NCBI GenBank assembly: GCA_009763385.1
Contig: CM019825.1
Location: 21,071,499-21,135,498 of the forward strand
Length of the DNA: 64,000 nucleotides
Source of the DNA: Coix lacryma-jobi var. lacryma-jobi
Taxonomy: Eukaryota > Streptophyta > Magnoliopsida > Poales > Poaceae
Reading direction: 5' to 3'
Shown: one piece after another, positions 22,371-33,924 of the stretch
Layout: each line of letters opens with the position of its first letter
Position numbering within the stretch: position 1 is the first letter of the stretch
Made by a program: the position numbers and the translations under genes
Notes under the pieces: generated by a model
What the model was told of the DNA's origin: nothing
Database searches by the model: none
The model's input: the letters and a program-made list of their open reading frames with translations, nothing else

Positions 22371-23227
22371 CCCGTCCGCCGCCGTCTCTGCCACCCTCCA
22401 CAACGGGACGGGAGAAGCGCGACTGACGAGCGCGGACGACGCTCCCCTTCGTGTTGACTGGATGCTGCCGCCGGCGCGGCAATAAATGGGCAAACGCCTC
22501 GCCGGGGCAACTTCCGAGATGAGGTTTGAATTTTGATTTCAAATTTGAACCTCTGCTGCGGTTTGATCATCACTTCGACCGCCGGTGCACCTCGTTTCCA
22601 GCATCGAGCAGTTTGAATTTGAACTAAGCAGCCGCACGCGCGCGCGCAGCTGTGTGTGCACAAGGATACTAGCACTAGCCACGCCACGAAACTATCATGT
22701 GTGAACGCAACCACAGTAGCTAGTGGCAATTGCTTTTGGACCAAAAGACCTTCAGGAGGGGAGGGGTAGTGGCTAGGAAACTAGACACGCTTACAAAACC
22801 GGTTAAAAAACAAGGGAGCAATACAGAACCAACAGCATGTCTGGACACTGACTGAACTTATCAGCCCTGCTGATAGCAACCGCAGCCGCAGCCGCGTTGT
22901 TCCATAGGTCCTGCTGAACAGACCCAGAATTGTGCTTGCATTGCATGGGCCAAATAAACGGTACCCGACAGAATCTCATCCTTGCTGGCAAAATTGATAG
23001 ATTAATATTAATAACCAAGAAAAGATTGTATCATCCTCGAGTTACATTTCTTTGACGAAATTTACATCAAACAATAAGCTTGCCACAGCACTGCTTCGCT
23101 CCAGATTAATCACGAGTCGGCTCAACTCTGTACAATGATGAAACAGCACAACGTATGCATTTCCTTACATGACATCCTAGGAAAGAATGTATCTAAAGTA
23201 TACGTATATGACAACATTCCCAGGGCG
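22371..23227. other. Spacer between the F-box gene and the tRNA synthetase 3' end
   Basis: It contains F-box upstream sequence with CG-rich patches and an alternating CGCGCGCG run near 22640, then AT-rich sequence that is probably the 3' UTR of the asparaginyl-tRNA synthetase (stop at 23228). No further gene seen. Confidence 0.4.
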
Positions 23228-26200
23228 CTAAAACTCGGCAGAGCCAGGAACTCGGGGAAACGGGATGGCATCTCTGATGTTGTCTATTCCAGTAGCAAAC
23301 TGTACAAGCCGCTCAAATCCAAGACCGAAACCAGCATGGGGAACTGGACCAGAGAAAAAGTCAAAGTTTGTTATGGGTCATCACGACGGGGGCAAAAGGT
23401 GTCGACTATTTATAGCCAAAACTGGAAAAATAACGGTGTTCATCCTTTTTGAAATTTAACATGGTACTTCCTCCGTCCCATTGAAAGTGTCGTTAGAAAA
23501 CTGTGTCCTCCTCACATTCACGCTTCCCGAACGACACTTCCAATGGGATGGAGGGAGTATAGTCTAATAAAACTTGCGGCAAAGCTTTTGCCGTCTTTTA
23601 TAAAAAGAAAATTAACATGGATAAATGTTATATAACCGAACCTGATCCATATCGTCGTAGGTCCAAATACCACCAGTAGCTCTCCTTATTCAGATTTTGC
23701 TCATCCAACCGGGCTTCAAGGTAATCAAGACGCTCTTCCCTCTGGCTTCCTCCAATAAGTTCACCAACCTGACATTGAACAGACACAATCATATTGGCAA
23801 TAGCTAAGGCTTTTGTTACATTTTATTCATCCACATGCTAAGAATTTACTCCGTATATATGATCTATTACTTACCCGAGGAACCAACAGATCCATTGCAG
23901 CGACTGTCTTCCCATCGTCATTTCCTCTCATATAGAAAGCTTTGATTTCCTAATTAAAATAAAAAGGTGTGATTACTTTGTTTCAAAACTTACATTACTC
24001 AAAACTGTACACTGCAAACCTTTGGGTAATCTCTAATTATTACAGGGCGCCCACCAAAGGCAACTTCTGTGATATATCGCTCATGCTCACTTTGAAGATC
24101 CAAACCCCACTTTACCTGATGATTTTCGGAGAGAGAGAAAAGGTCAGCTAAGACATTTATTTTCATATGAGTATCACTTAAGATTCTGCCTCTCTCATTT
24201 AAGCTCAGGGAATGAATATTGGTATGTGGGACTCAGTACAAATAGAAAGCACAGAGGTGATTTCGTGCATATCAAAACAACCAGAATTTGTTCAGTCAAC
24301 ATTGAACTGTGAAGACAAATATCAACATTTCAAGCATTCAGCCATTTTCAGAAGTATACGCTTGAATCTTCGTTACAATTGCAAATAAAATTCAAATTGC
24401 AAGAAAGTGAATCAGATAAATATTACTGTGACAAACAAGAAAGTTATTCTTAGAAGCTGTCACTCATGCATTACCGGGAACTCGAATTCCTTCTTGGACC
24501 CAAGGAGTAGCTCAACAGCATCAGTGTAAGACAAGTGAACGAAGTTCTTCTCTACTAAATCCTGTGGGCAAGCAGAAGAGAATTCACTGACAGCATTCCT
24601 CTTAATCAAAATGTACAATTGAGTCGAAAGCTATATGCTGCTGCCATAGATATGATAACAAAGGAAAGCTATATATAAGAGCTATACATTTAATCGATCT
24701 ATGATGCCTTTCTCAACCCATGTATTGAAGAAATCCATATCCTCTTTGCAGTTCTCTAGAATGTACTTTACCTGCATGAAACAGCAGTAATTAGGTTAAA
24801 AGTGAGTCTAGACCACTGCTTGAAATTTCCCTAATTTGATACACAAGAGGCTTTAATAAAACGACACTGCAGAAATGGCTAGCAGTAGACTTGAGCATCA
24901 GACAAAAATGATAGAGGAAGGCACCTACTACATACTGGAGATATGCAGTTGCACAAGCCATGTCATCGTTCAGATCCGCAAAGGCAAGCTCAGGTTCAAT
25001 CATCTTCACTCACAGCAACGAAACAGCAAAAGAGTTGAATTCAGTGTTTATGTCGGATTCTAAAGAGAGGGGTGAGGATTTCAAATACCCAAAATTCAGC
25101 CAGATGCCTTGCAGTGTTTGAATTTTCAGCCCTAAACGTTGGACCAAATGTGTAAATCTGGAGAGAGAAATGGATGAGGAAATAAAAACACTAATTAAAG
25201 CTATCAAACATCATGACAGGGTTAACTGTTTCAAATGAATGTGGGAATTACATCAGATAGAGCTGAAGCATATGTTTCACCATTAAGCTGTCCAGACACT
25301 GTCAGAAATGCTGGTTTGCAGAAGAAATCCTAGCGTAAGTAACATTGAAAAGATTCATATTACTTGTACAGTTTTGAGAAAGTAAATAACATTAAATATA
25401 GGGCATTATATGGTATAACCAAATGGACTCAGGTAACATGCTAACAAGGGAAAAGGCTACCTGTGACCAATCAACCCTTCCATCCTTGGTAGTAGGAATA
25501 TCTTTGAGTAGGGAACCACCTTCAGCGCTGTTTGAAAGCTGTATTATAGAAGTGGGCAAAAATATTAAATATATTCAAACCAGAATGCAACAAGGAAAAC
25601 CAAGGAGCAAGAAGGCAAACTGGATGAGGAAAAGTTTTGTGGAAAGACAATAGTTATATGCCTATACATATATGCACTAAAACACATATGGGATAATGAA
25701 TTGAATGATTCTGATATAACTGTTATGGTATAACTTCAATGATTACATTTACAATTCTCCAAATAATGCATGCAACCTGATCTAACAGTAAACCTGATGA
25801 TGACATTTCTATGACTTCCATACATCAGATATTTGATAGGCGCAGCTTTAAGGAAGTTCTATAAGCAATATAGGTTAAAAAAGTTGCAATATCTCCACTC
25901 CAAAAATGATACAGCTGGATTGGGCAGCTTGTCAGGCTGTATGGTTTCTGATTCAGAGCATAGGCTCCAATTGAAATATTTGGGTAAACATAGAAATGGG
26001 CATAGTTTCAGTTTAACATAGATGAACAGAACATTTTCTATACAGTAACCAAATTCTAAGAGTGTAAGTAGTCTATCTAAAGAAACATATTGAAGAAAAA
26101 CTAACCAAAGTAGTCACATAAAACTGTTCCCCAGCTCCTTCACAATCTGAGGCAGTAATAATTGGGCTCGAAACCCAAACAAATCCATTGTCTTGGAAGA

Positions 26201-28583
26201 ATTTATGAGTTGCGTAGGCCAGAGCATTTCTCACTCTTGCCACCTAAATAAGCACACATATCCAGTTTCAGTAGGCAAATCCACAGGAGAAACTTGCATA
26301 ATTACTGAACAAGAAAACTTAGGGTAAACAATCATATTTAATATCATTTTTTTAAGAGAGATGCGTGTAACAAATCATTAGCATAGATGATAACCTATTA
26401 TCTTGCAAGTCAGTGTCCGAGTGGGCCGTACCCAGAAGAGGGGGGGGGGGGGACTCTATAACCATGTGACTCCAAAATCTAGAAATTTGGATGGCCAGAC
26501 GTTTTACAGATGTGTACGAAATTGTAAGGGGCATTCAATTTCAGTTTGAGGAATGGAAGCAAATGTATCGTCCCCAATCTCTTGGTCAACGAATATATGC
26601 GCCTTTATACTATAATGAACCCAAAATATTATCAGACTGGCAGCTTTTCAAGTCCTCAGAATGCCAGAGAAGGGGGCCAGCAGTGAGTAGAACATACTGC
26701 ACCAAAAGTGTTCGTCCGAGGACGGAGATGAGCTACGGTTCTAAGGAATTCTCTCGATGCCCGTTTCTTCTGTATAGGAAAAGATGTGGAGTCACTCTTA
26801 CCAATCTGCAAAAAGAAAGTAAAAATAAACATTAGCACAAGAAAAGAAATAAAGGCACACAAAAATAAGTTCGTTAGACTCAGCAAGCTCTTGGTCCACA
26901 ATCAGGCAGATGAAAGGTAATTGTAGAGGCCCAACTAGTATCAAACATTAGTTATGTATAGCATATAGTAAAGAAAGTTGACTACAGTTCGTATGCAAAA
27001 TGACTAAATGAGACATTAACTAACTACGAAATAAGTATTCCCTGTATTGTTTAGAAATGCAGGAACAGAAAGAAACTTGCTGACATCTTAACAAGCTAGT
27101 TAGTTACAGACTATTCTCTTTCACAAGAATGCGCGAACCAAAAGTAATTATAAAATACTGGAATAGTTACCACAGTGATCTTTGAAACCTTCAATTCCAC
27201 TTTTTGCTTACCGCCTTGGCTGCTTGCAACAACTCCCTCAACTAGTACAGATGCTCCAGTAGTGACAGAGTCTATCTGACAGCCATCATTGAAAATAATG
27301 ACGAATAAATCGTATTATGCCTTATCAACTGCAACCAATGCAGTGTAAGAGAAGCTTATAAAAATATAAACTTGCAACCTTCACTAAATGGGCAAAACGT
27401 AGTACCTGGTGATAGCCTTCTGTTTCAGGAGTCAATACACATTGCATATTGGACAAGCAAGAGCCATCATTGACCTAAACATTGAAGTTTTAGAATGCAT
27501 TAGACTCTTAAAGGAAATAATAATAATGCCTGTTCCTCCGGATGGTAATCTACGCATGTGCAGAAGATAAGAGCTACTTGAGTCCATAATCATGAATTCC
27601 TTTATGACGCGTATAAGCATTATAGTTTGACTGGCTCATTAGGGCGTCCGCAAAGGTTCATCAAAGTCGCGAGCATACATGGCGAGGAGAAGAATTAAAA
27701 AGAAGAAAAAACTCGCGTGATAGAGTATAGAAGTACATGCACAGTGAGGGATGTTTCTAGGGATATGTGCGAGACTACTGCTTCGTGGCTCGCTAGCGAG
27801 ATGGAATTTTACATTCTTTTGCCTCCACGTCAACAAATAGCTAGTGAAATCGTCAACCGTTGGGGCTGGCCTTAGACGAGTGTTATGACATGTTAGTTAG
27901 GGTCTCTCTGTTCATTAATTACTAAAGCAAAGGAGATACACTATCAGTTCAAACATGCAGCACTATATTCCGCTCAGAATATTTAGCTAAATATCAAGGC
28001 ATTGATAACATTGTTGAAATGCTAATTCAGCATCCTAGCCTGGTTCCTAGTACAAAAGCAAGGGGCATAACTACATTCACTAGAGTCCTAAATCACCCAG
28101 GTGCTAATCATATGCACCCATTTCAAAAGTAAAATGTACCAACGGCATGCATCAGCGTTGCACCAAATTCCAATTAATCAAAACCATAGCAAAATGAGGT
28201 TGCCAGTGTGCCACCTCGACGAAGGTGACGGTCCTCTGGGCGCGGCAGGTGCGCACCCACCCGCGCACGGCGAGCTCCTTGCCCACCCACGCGGCGCCCT
28301 CGTCCTCCCCGCCCTTCACGTCCGCCACCCGCAGCCGCTTCCTGAACTCCCCCACGGCCTCGCCCACCGTTCCCGTCGCCGCGGCAGCGGGTGCGGGTGC
28401 GGGGGCGGGGGCGGGGGCGGAGGCCTGTGCCGCGGCGCAGAAGCGCTGCCGCCGCCCCGAGGCAGCGGCGAGCGGCGCCGTACGCGGGAGCGGGAACAAG
28501 AGCGCGGCGAGCGGGGAGGCCTTGGGAACCTGGAGCCGGCGCGGGGCCAGGCGGAGGAGCCGGGCGGCGGCTGCGGCCGCCAT
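23228..28583 (-). CDS. Asparaginyl-tRNA synthetase, organellar type, 15 exons
   Basis: This class II enzyme charges tRNA-Asn with asparagine. Exons (minus order): 28215-28583, 27406-27474, 27171-27275, 26698-26805, 26106-26243, 25461-25538, 25252-25329, 25089-25157, 24929-25003, 24688-24771, 24475-24561, 24020-24115, 23875-23949, 23642-23768, 23228-23343. All phases close: 1,674 nt, 557 residues, close to the Arabidopsis organellar enzyme. The first ~75 residues are Ala/Arg-rich without acidic residues, as in a plastid/mitochondrial transit peptide. An OB-fold anticodon-binding domain follows (~100-190, with VRGWVRTCRAQ and GSCLSNMQCV). Motif 2 is FRAENSNTARHLAEFWMIEPE-like (~323-342), and motif 3 is GFGLGFERL (~524-532). 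Exon 9's donor was chosen to keep the conserved LQYVVKYI. It is head-to-head with the PYD3 gene. Intron 1 holds a Tourist-like MITE. Confidence 0.93.
23467..23557. mobile_element. Short Stowaway MITE in the last intron of the tRNA synthetase
   Basis: 91-bp element flanked by TA (23465-23466, 23558-23559). The ends CTTCCTCCGTCCCATTG and CAATGGGATGGAGGGAG are inverted repeats, and the inner GTGTCGTT/AACGACAC words also pair. Confidence 0.85.
27642..27871. mobile_element. Tourist-like MITE, diverged, in tRNA synthetase intron 1
   Basis: The block from GGGCGTCCGCAAAGG to TTGGGGCTGGCC is flanked by TTA on both sides (27639-27641 and 27872-27874). Its 5' end matches the GGGC(A/G)TCCGCAA(T/A)GG end of the better-preserved MITE at 59282-59528. 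Internal repeats are degraded. Confidence 0.55.
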
Positions 28584-29103
28584 CGGCAGCGAGGCGGCGG
28601 CGGTGGCCGGTGGGGGCTGTAAAGCTGAATTTCCTGTCGCGGCGGGCCTATCTGCTTTCCCCCGCCTAGGAGCCGTCCGTTTCGTTTATGATCGAGGGGT
28701 TAACACGTCTCTTGAGGCTGTTGACGTAATTCAGGGAACCCGCCTTTGTACCCTGTTTACGTATTGATAGGTGACGTATCTTTTTTGTTATGTTATTATT
28801 AGTGCTATATATAGTCTCATCTCAGCATCAGACGTTATCAGGCACATCGCACATGAGTTTATTTATTACTAATTCCCATGGGAATTGGGTGATTGGTGTT
28901 TATCATCCAACGAAAAAGCATGCAACAAGCCAATCAAGATGATCACATTACATCACCTGCTTTTCGTCGTCACGTCTCACTAGTACTAGTAGTTGATTGA
29001 AGAAGGACTCAAGAGACCTGCTGGCTTCTCCCTCTCCCCCGAGTCGATCGGTCCAATCCCGAGGGAGGGAAGAAGCTCCCGGCTCGCGCGCAAGCGAGAG
29101 GAG
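28584..29103. promoter_or_regulatory. Head-to-head intergenic promoter region (tRNA synthetase / PYD3)
   Basis: 520 bp separate the two ATGs. A TATATATA word at 28806-28813 is oriented suitably for the plus-strand gene but lies ~290 bp before its ATG. The synthetase side is GC-rich with no clear TATA. The middle (28750-28950) is AT-rich and holds no gene. Confidence 0.45.
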
Positions 29104-31520
29104 ATGGCGACCAGCAACGGCAAGGCTGTGCAGGAGGAGGAGGGGAAGACGCCACCGCCGGCGGGGTCGATCGGTGGGTACGAGTCCCTGCACAGGCTCC
29201 TGGAGGCCAACCTCTCCCCCCAGCTATTCCAGGTACAACCACTCTCTCTCTCTCTCATTCCCTCGCTGGGCGGGGCAGATTCGTTCCGCCGTGCTGTCGC
29301 CCGTGCCCACTTCTTGGTTATGCCGTATCCAAATTCAGATGCGCACGCGTGCTCGGGCCGTCGGGCGAACTTTTTTCACATGCCGAATCAACGCTGTTGG
29401 ATAACCGAATTACGACTGGAAAGAGTGCTCGCGGCAGTTGATCGAGGGAAATCTGCTGGAGTACAGTTTTGGTGCGCTGGATTGGCCTAATAGTAATTGA
29501 GTAATTAATGATCAAGCCGCTGTGTGTATTGTACGTCAACTAGTCACTTTCTCTTCATATAGGTGATGTACTACTTACTGACTTAAGTATCTCACGTGGA
29601 CTATAAACATGCTTCTTGTAAAATTCGGGAAATTCATACAGGTGCTACTGATGATTAGTCATGTGCCCTAGGTGTGTTTGCAGCCCTCTTTGAACAGAAG
29701 AAACTTCGATGGAAATCTGTGTCTTTTTTTTCTTAGTCAGAAACTCAGATGTAATGGTTGTTACTTAGCAAGAACGGCAGTGGCTGTGAAATTTACATGC
29801 TCTGAAGGATCGTAGATACTATACCCTGTTGTACTCACCTCCCTGTCTATTTCATTGGGTCATAGTCATACGGATATCTAGATGACATTTTTAGGTTCTG
29901 TTTGTTGATATTGGCAATTTTTTCCTGTTGACAGGAAGCAAGCCGCTTGCTGCTGGGACTGAATTGTGCACAACCTCTTGAGTCTATCTCACTTCCTGAC
30001 GCCACAACCACTCTTGCAGAAACACACAATTTTGATGTGCAGGTTATCTCATAATAAACTGTCATTTTCATTAGCAGTGGTTCCTTCTCAAGTGATTATG
30101 TTAATGCATAGACAATGTAGCATCTTTTTTCAAGACATCAGCAGCTATCCTACAGAAACTGGTTATATTGATTGACGGGTTTAAATCTACTTGTGCTACA
30201 GGCATTCCGTTTTAGTGCCGACAAAGAGTTCCTAAGGCAACCACGAGTTGTTCGAGTTGGTCTAATTCAGAACTCGATTGCTGTTCCCACTACTTGTCAC
30301 CTTGCTGACCAAAAAAAGGCAATCATGGACAAAATAAAACCTGTAATTGATGCAGCTGGTGCTTCTGGTGTCAATATTCTGTGCCTACAAGTGAGTAACT
30401 TGTACTTTTTCTTTGGAACATTTGAAATGATCATATACAGTTCAGGACATTGAGTTATATTCCCAGAAGGAAGATCGTTTCTAATGATTCATATACCAAA
30501 TTCAGGAAGCCTGGACAATGCCTTTTGCCTTCTGCACGCGCGAGAAAAGATGGTGTGAATTTGCTGAACCAGTTGATGGAGAATCTACTCAATTCCTTCA
30601 AGAACTTGCACAGAAGTATAACATGGTAATAGTGAGCCCAATCCTTGAAAGGGATGTAAACCATGGGGAGACTATTTGGAATACTGCTGTCGTTATTGGA
30701 AACAATGGCAACATAATTGGCATTCATCGAAAGGTATGCACATCACTACATTTTTCTTTTCCTTTGGCTGCATTTTCCATTCCTTCCTTCTGTCAGAAAG
30801 CTTTTACAGTGTCTTAATAAATGCTACTGTAGAATCACATTCCAAGAGTTGGTGATTTCAATGAGAGCACATACTACATGGAGGGTAACACTGGGCATCC
30901 AGTGTTTGAAACAGCTTATGGCAAAATAGGAGTGAACATTTGTTATGGAAGACATCATCCCCTTAATTGGCTCGCATTTGGCCTCAATGGAGCTGAAATA
31001 GTGTTCAATCCATCTGCGACTGTCGGTGAACTCAGTGAACCAATGTGGCCAATTGAGGTCAGACAAAATCCATGTGCTCGTTTGTGTGCTATAGAACACT
31101 TTTTTTATACATGCATATGTAACATTTGGGGTGCATGATTATTTTTTGCTACTTCAGGCAAGGAACGCCGCAATTGCGAACAGCTACTTTGTTGGATCAA
31201 TTAACCGGGTTGGCACAGAAGTGTTCCCAAATCCATTCACATCTGGTGATGGGAAACCTCAACACGCAGACTTCGGCCATTTCTATGGATCTAGTCATTT
31301 CTCAGCACCTGATGCCTCTTGCACCCCATCTTTATCACGCTACCGAGATGGCTTGATCATCTCTGATATGGACCTGAACCTATGCCGCCAGATCAAAGAC
31401 AAGTGGGCCTTCCGCATGACTGCTCGTTATGAGATGTATGCTTCCTTGCTCTCAGAGTACTTGAAACCAGATTTCAAACCTCAAGTCATTGTTGATCCCT
31501 TGATTAATAAGAAGGCATAA
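29104..31520 (+). CDS. PYD3: Beta-ureidopropionase (N-carbamoyl-beta-alanine amidohydrolase)
   Basis: This enzyme performs the last step of reductive pyrimidine breakdown, turning N-carbamoyl-beta-alanine into beta-alanine, CO2 and ammonia. Six exons: 29104-29232, 29935-30042, 30202-30390, 30506-30733, 30833-31057 and 31158-31520. Every exon is a whole number of codons, giving 413 residues, close to Arabidopsis PYD3. It is a nitrilase-superfamily fold. The Glu-Lys-Cys catalytic triad can be placed at Glu143 (start of EAWTMPFAFCTREK), Lys218 (IGIHRK, before NHIPRVGDFNEST) and Cys255 (VNICYGRHHPLNW). These blocks are almost identical to the animal enzyme. The start is the first ATG in a favourable GAGATGGCG context. 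It lies tail-to-tail with the trehalose phosphatase gene. No defects seen. Confidence 0.95.
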
Positions 31521-32062
31521 AACTGAAGTATACTGGATACTTGGGCTTAAAAGGAAGCCATTTTGTGCTATGACTTGAACAGGAAAGGTTTACCATTTAG
31601 CAGAATAATGTGTATGATGAAGGTGCAAATTGGAGGAAGTTTCTTTCTTTTTTCTCCTTTTTTCACATCCTGTAAAAATTTGTTTGGTGTAGTTTGAGCT
31701 ACTTTTACTCAATATTCGAAACAATAATGTTTGTTATGTTTTCACCGTATAATTTGCAAGGGATTTTTCTGTGAAGAAACTCAACAATCTTTAAACCACC
31801 TAAGAATAACTTAGAAACTCCTTCAAACATAATGCTTAATTATTTGATGATGGTTGTCGTTCATATCACTGATTGGCACAGAATGCTTTGGATTCTTTGA
31901 CATGGTGACATACAATGCAGCAATGTATTCTTTATTGTAATAAAGAGATTGGCTACAGACTGTAGAATTGACATTAGTTGCAGTTGAGTTCCCTAGTTCT
32001 CTTTGTCAGAGATTAACCCTAAAATCATCAGCAGATATTAACAACTGCTTCACTGCTATTCG
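31521..32062. other. Convergent 3' regions of PYD3 and TPP
   Basis: AT-rich 540-bp spacer between two stop codons. An AATAATGTTTG word (~31723) on the plus strand may belong to PYD3 3' processing. On the minus strand the sequence after the TPP stop is its probable 3' UTR. No gene or repeat recognised. Confidence 0.4.
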
Positions 32063-33924
32063 TTATGCTTCTTCCTCCTTCCATTTCACTAGTCTCTTCA
32101 GGAAGTCCATCACCTACAGATTGGAATGGCACAGACAGAGTTCAGTATCTGAATACAAACAGTTGCTCCCCTTTTTTTTCCGTGAAAACTAATGCATTGT
32201 GCAAAGTTTGATATATGGCGAAGAATAAATCCTACTATGTATTTACCTCAGGTGGATCCACCAGGGAATACAATGCATGAGATTCCTTTGGCACAGATGA
32301 CACCAAAATTCCAAAACCCCGTTTATCTCCCCGGAGAACCTGCAGATTTTAAATCATCAATAGCTACATGAAAATGGCATGGATTTTTTCTTGTGCCGAC
32401 GCCAAACTACGGACCTTGAACGCGTCATCAACTATTCGATCATCTCCGATGTAGATTGGGAGCACTTTGTCAGTGTCAGCTAGCCCTAGGGAGTCCAGCA
32501 AGAACTCCACAGCCTTCCCCTTATTCCAGTCTATCACTGGACGAACTTCTAAAACCTGCATTGCAGCAGTCAGTTTCATCTCATCTCATCTCCTTCAAGG
32601 TCAAGAGCAAGGAGTGGATTTCGTTTACAGGGGTGTACGTGTATACCTTTCGTCCATGACTCAGCCGGAGGCGAGGGTAGGCTTTCAGGACATCGTCTGT
32701 GCACCGTGCAACGAGTGGCCAGTCCTGAAAATCAAATGAATCAGACGCAGGAAACCTCTGCATGTTTTCACATCATTTATTTTAGAAATTCAAAAAAAGA
32801 CCACCTTCTCATCGACATTGCGGTAGTGCACCGACACGCAGAATTTGTTGTTTTCGACTTTCACGCCATCAATTCCCCTGACCTTCTCAACGAGCAATTT
32901 AAAGACCTGCATCACATGGTGCTGCATTGAATACCTTAATCTCAGTATATATTACTGTAAAGCCTGAAAAAAATTACCTCATTAATCATTGGTAAGAATT
33001 CGCTAGCAGCCTGAAAGATCTTCATCTCCTTGTTCTACCAAAAAAAATAGTAATAAGAGAAAAGGAAACTCCAAATTGAAGAAATATACATCATAATAAC
33101 TAGTTGGCTTAATTGCTCACACCTGATTCTTACTAGAGTTAGTACTGCTTCTATGGTCAGTGGTAGAACCAGTTTTTCCCACTGGACCCATGATGTCCAT
33201 TCCATGGCTACCAGCATAGTATAGTTCAGTGAGTTTGACAAAATCAAACACCTAAAAAAGTTTCAAAGGAGTTAAGTTAAAGCCCAGGAAGAGAGATACA
33301 TTTAGAAAAGAAAATATAGTCCACGGGGAAGGGTAATATACAATGTATTTACCTTATCACAAGACCTTCCGCTGATAATCGCAGTGGGAAGATGCAGTGC
33401 AGCACTCCTCACCACCTCCCGCATCTGTAAAATCCAACTGAGAGAAGGGAACTCTTTAATTACGAGATTGATGGTACAATGCAATTACCTGATCAGACAT
33501 GACAGCATGGTCAGGTTCATCGACAATTGGCGAGAGGGTTCCATCATAATCCAATAACAGCGCTATCTTCTTGCCTTTGCCACAGGCAACAATTTTTTCA
33601 AATGCGTTCAAAGCTGAAGGATACTTCTTCTGCAAATGACAAGAAATTGGCTATTAGTACCAGCTCTTACAGTGTCAAGGCTACAGCTACGAGGTATCGA
33701 TAAGTAATATGTGGACTCACGGTCCAAGCTCGGTAGATGGGATCAAAAGCAACATTGTTACCAATGTTCACTCGGATAGCAGTAGGTGAGGATATCTTCA
33801 TGTCATTCAACCAGCCATTAGCATGAAGTGGCATTGTTTTAAGAGGAAAAGCTAGTTCTTTCAGCGCCTCCACTGATGGAGGATCATCATCTGTGCAGGT
33901 GCTACCATTAGCATAGGAACTCAT
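32063..33924 (-). CDS. TPP: Trehalose-6-phosphate phosphatase (HAD superfamily)
   Basis: It dephosphorylates trehalose-6-phosphate, a sugar-status signal in plants. Ten coding exons (minus order): 33721-33924, 33489-33629, 33353-33424, 33123-33251, 32978-33034, 32805-32906, 32647-32724, 32415-32555, 32247-32339, 32063-32113; 1,068 nt, 355 residues, a normal size for plant TPPs. HAD motif I LLDYDGTLSPI has its nucleophile and acid at Asp95 and Asp97, motif II is AIISGRS (Ser133), and the conserved GSHGMDIMGP and VHYRNV blocks are present. Motif IV is unusual: GDDRIVDDAFK (298-308) where plant TPPs normally have GDDRTDEDAFK. The first two Asp are kept but Thr-Asp is replaced by Ile-Val. The N-terminal extension is short and without an obvious targeting signal. 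The frame is otherwise intact, so it may be active with altered kinetics or be mainly regulatory. Confidence 0.92.

Noticed and set aside
28101..28767. Large plus-strand frames opposite the first exon of the tRNA synthetase
   Set aside because: They are GC-rich shadows of the real minus-strand exon; no homology, and splice signals support only the minus strand.
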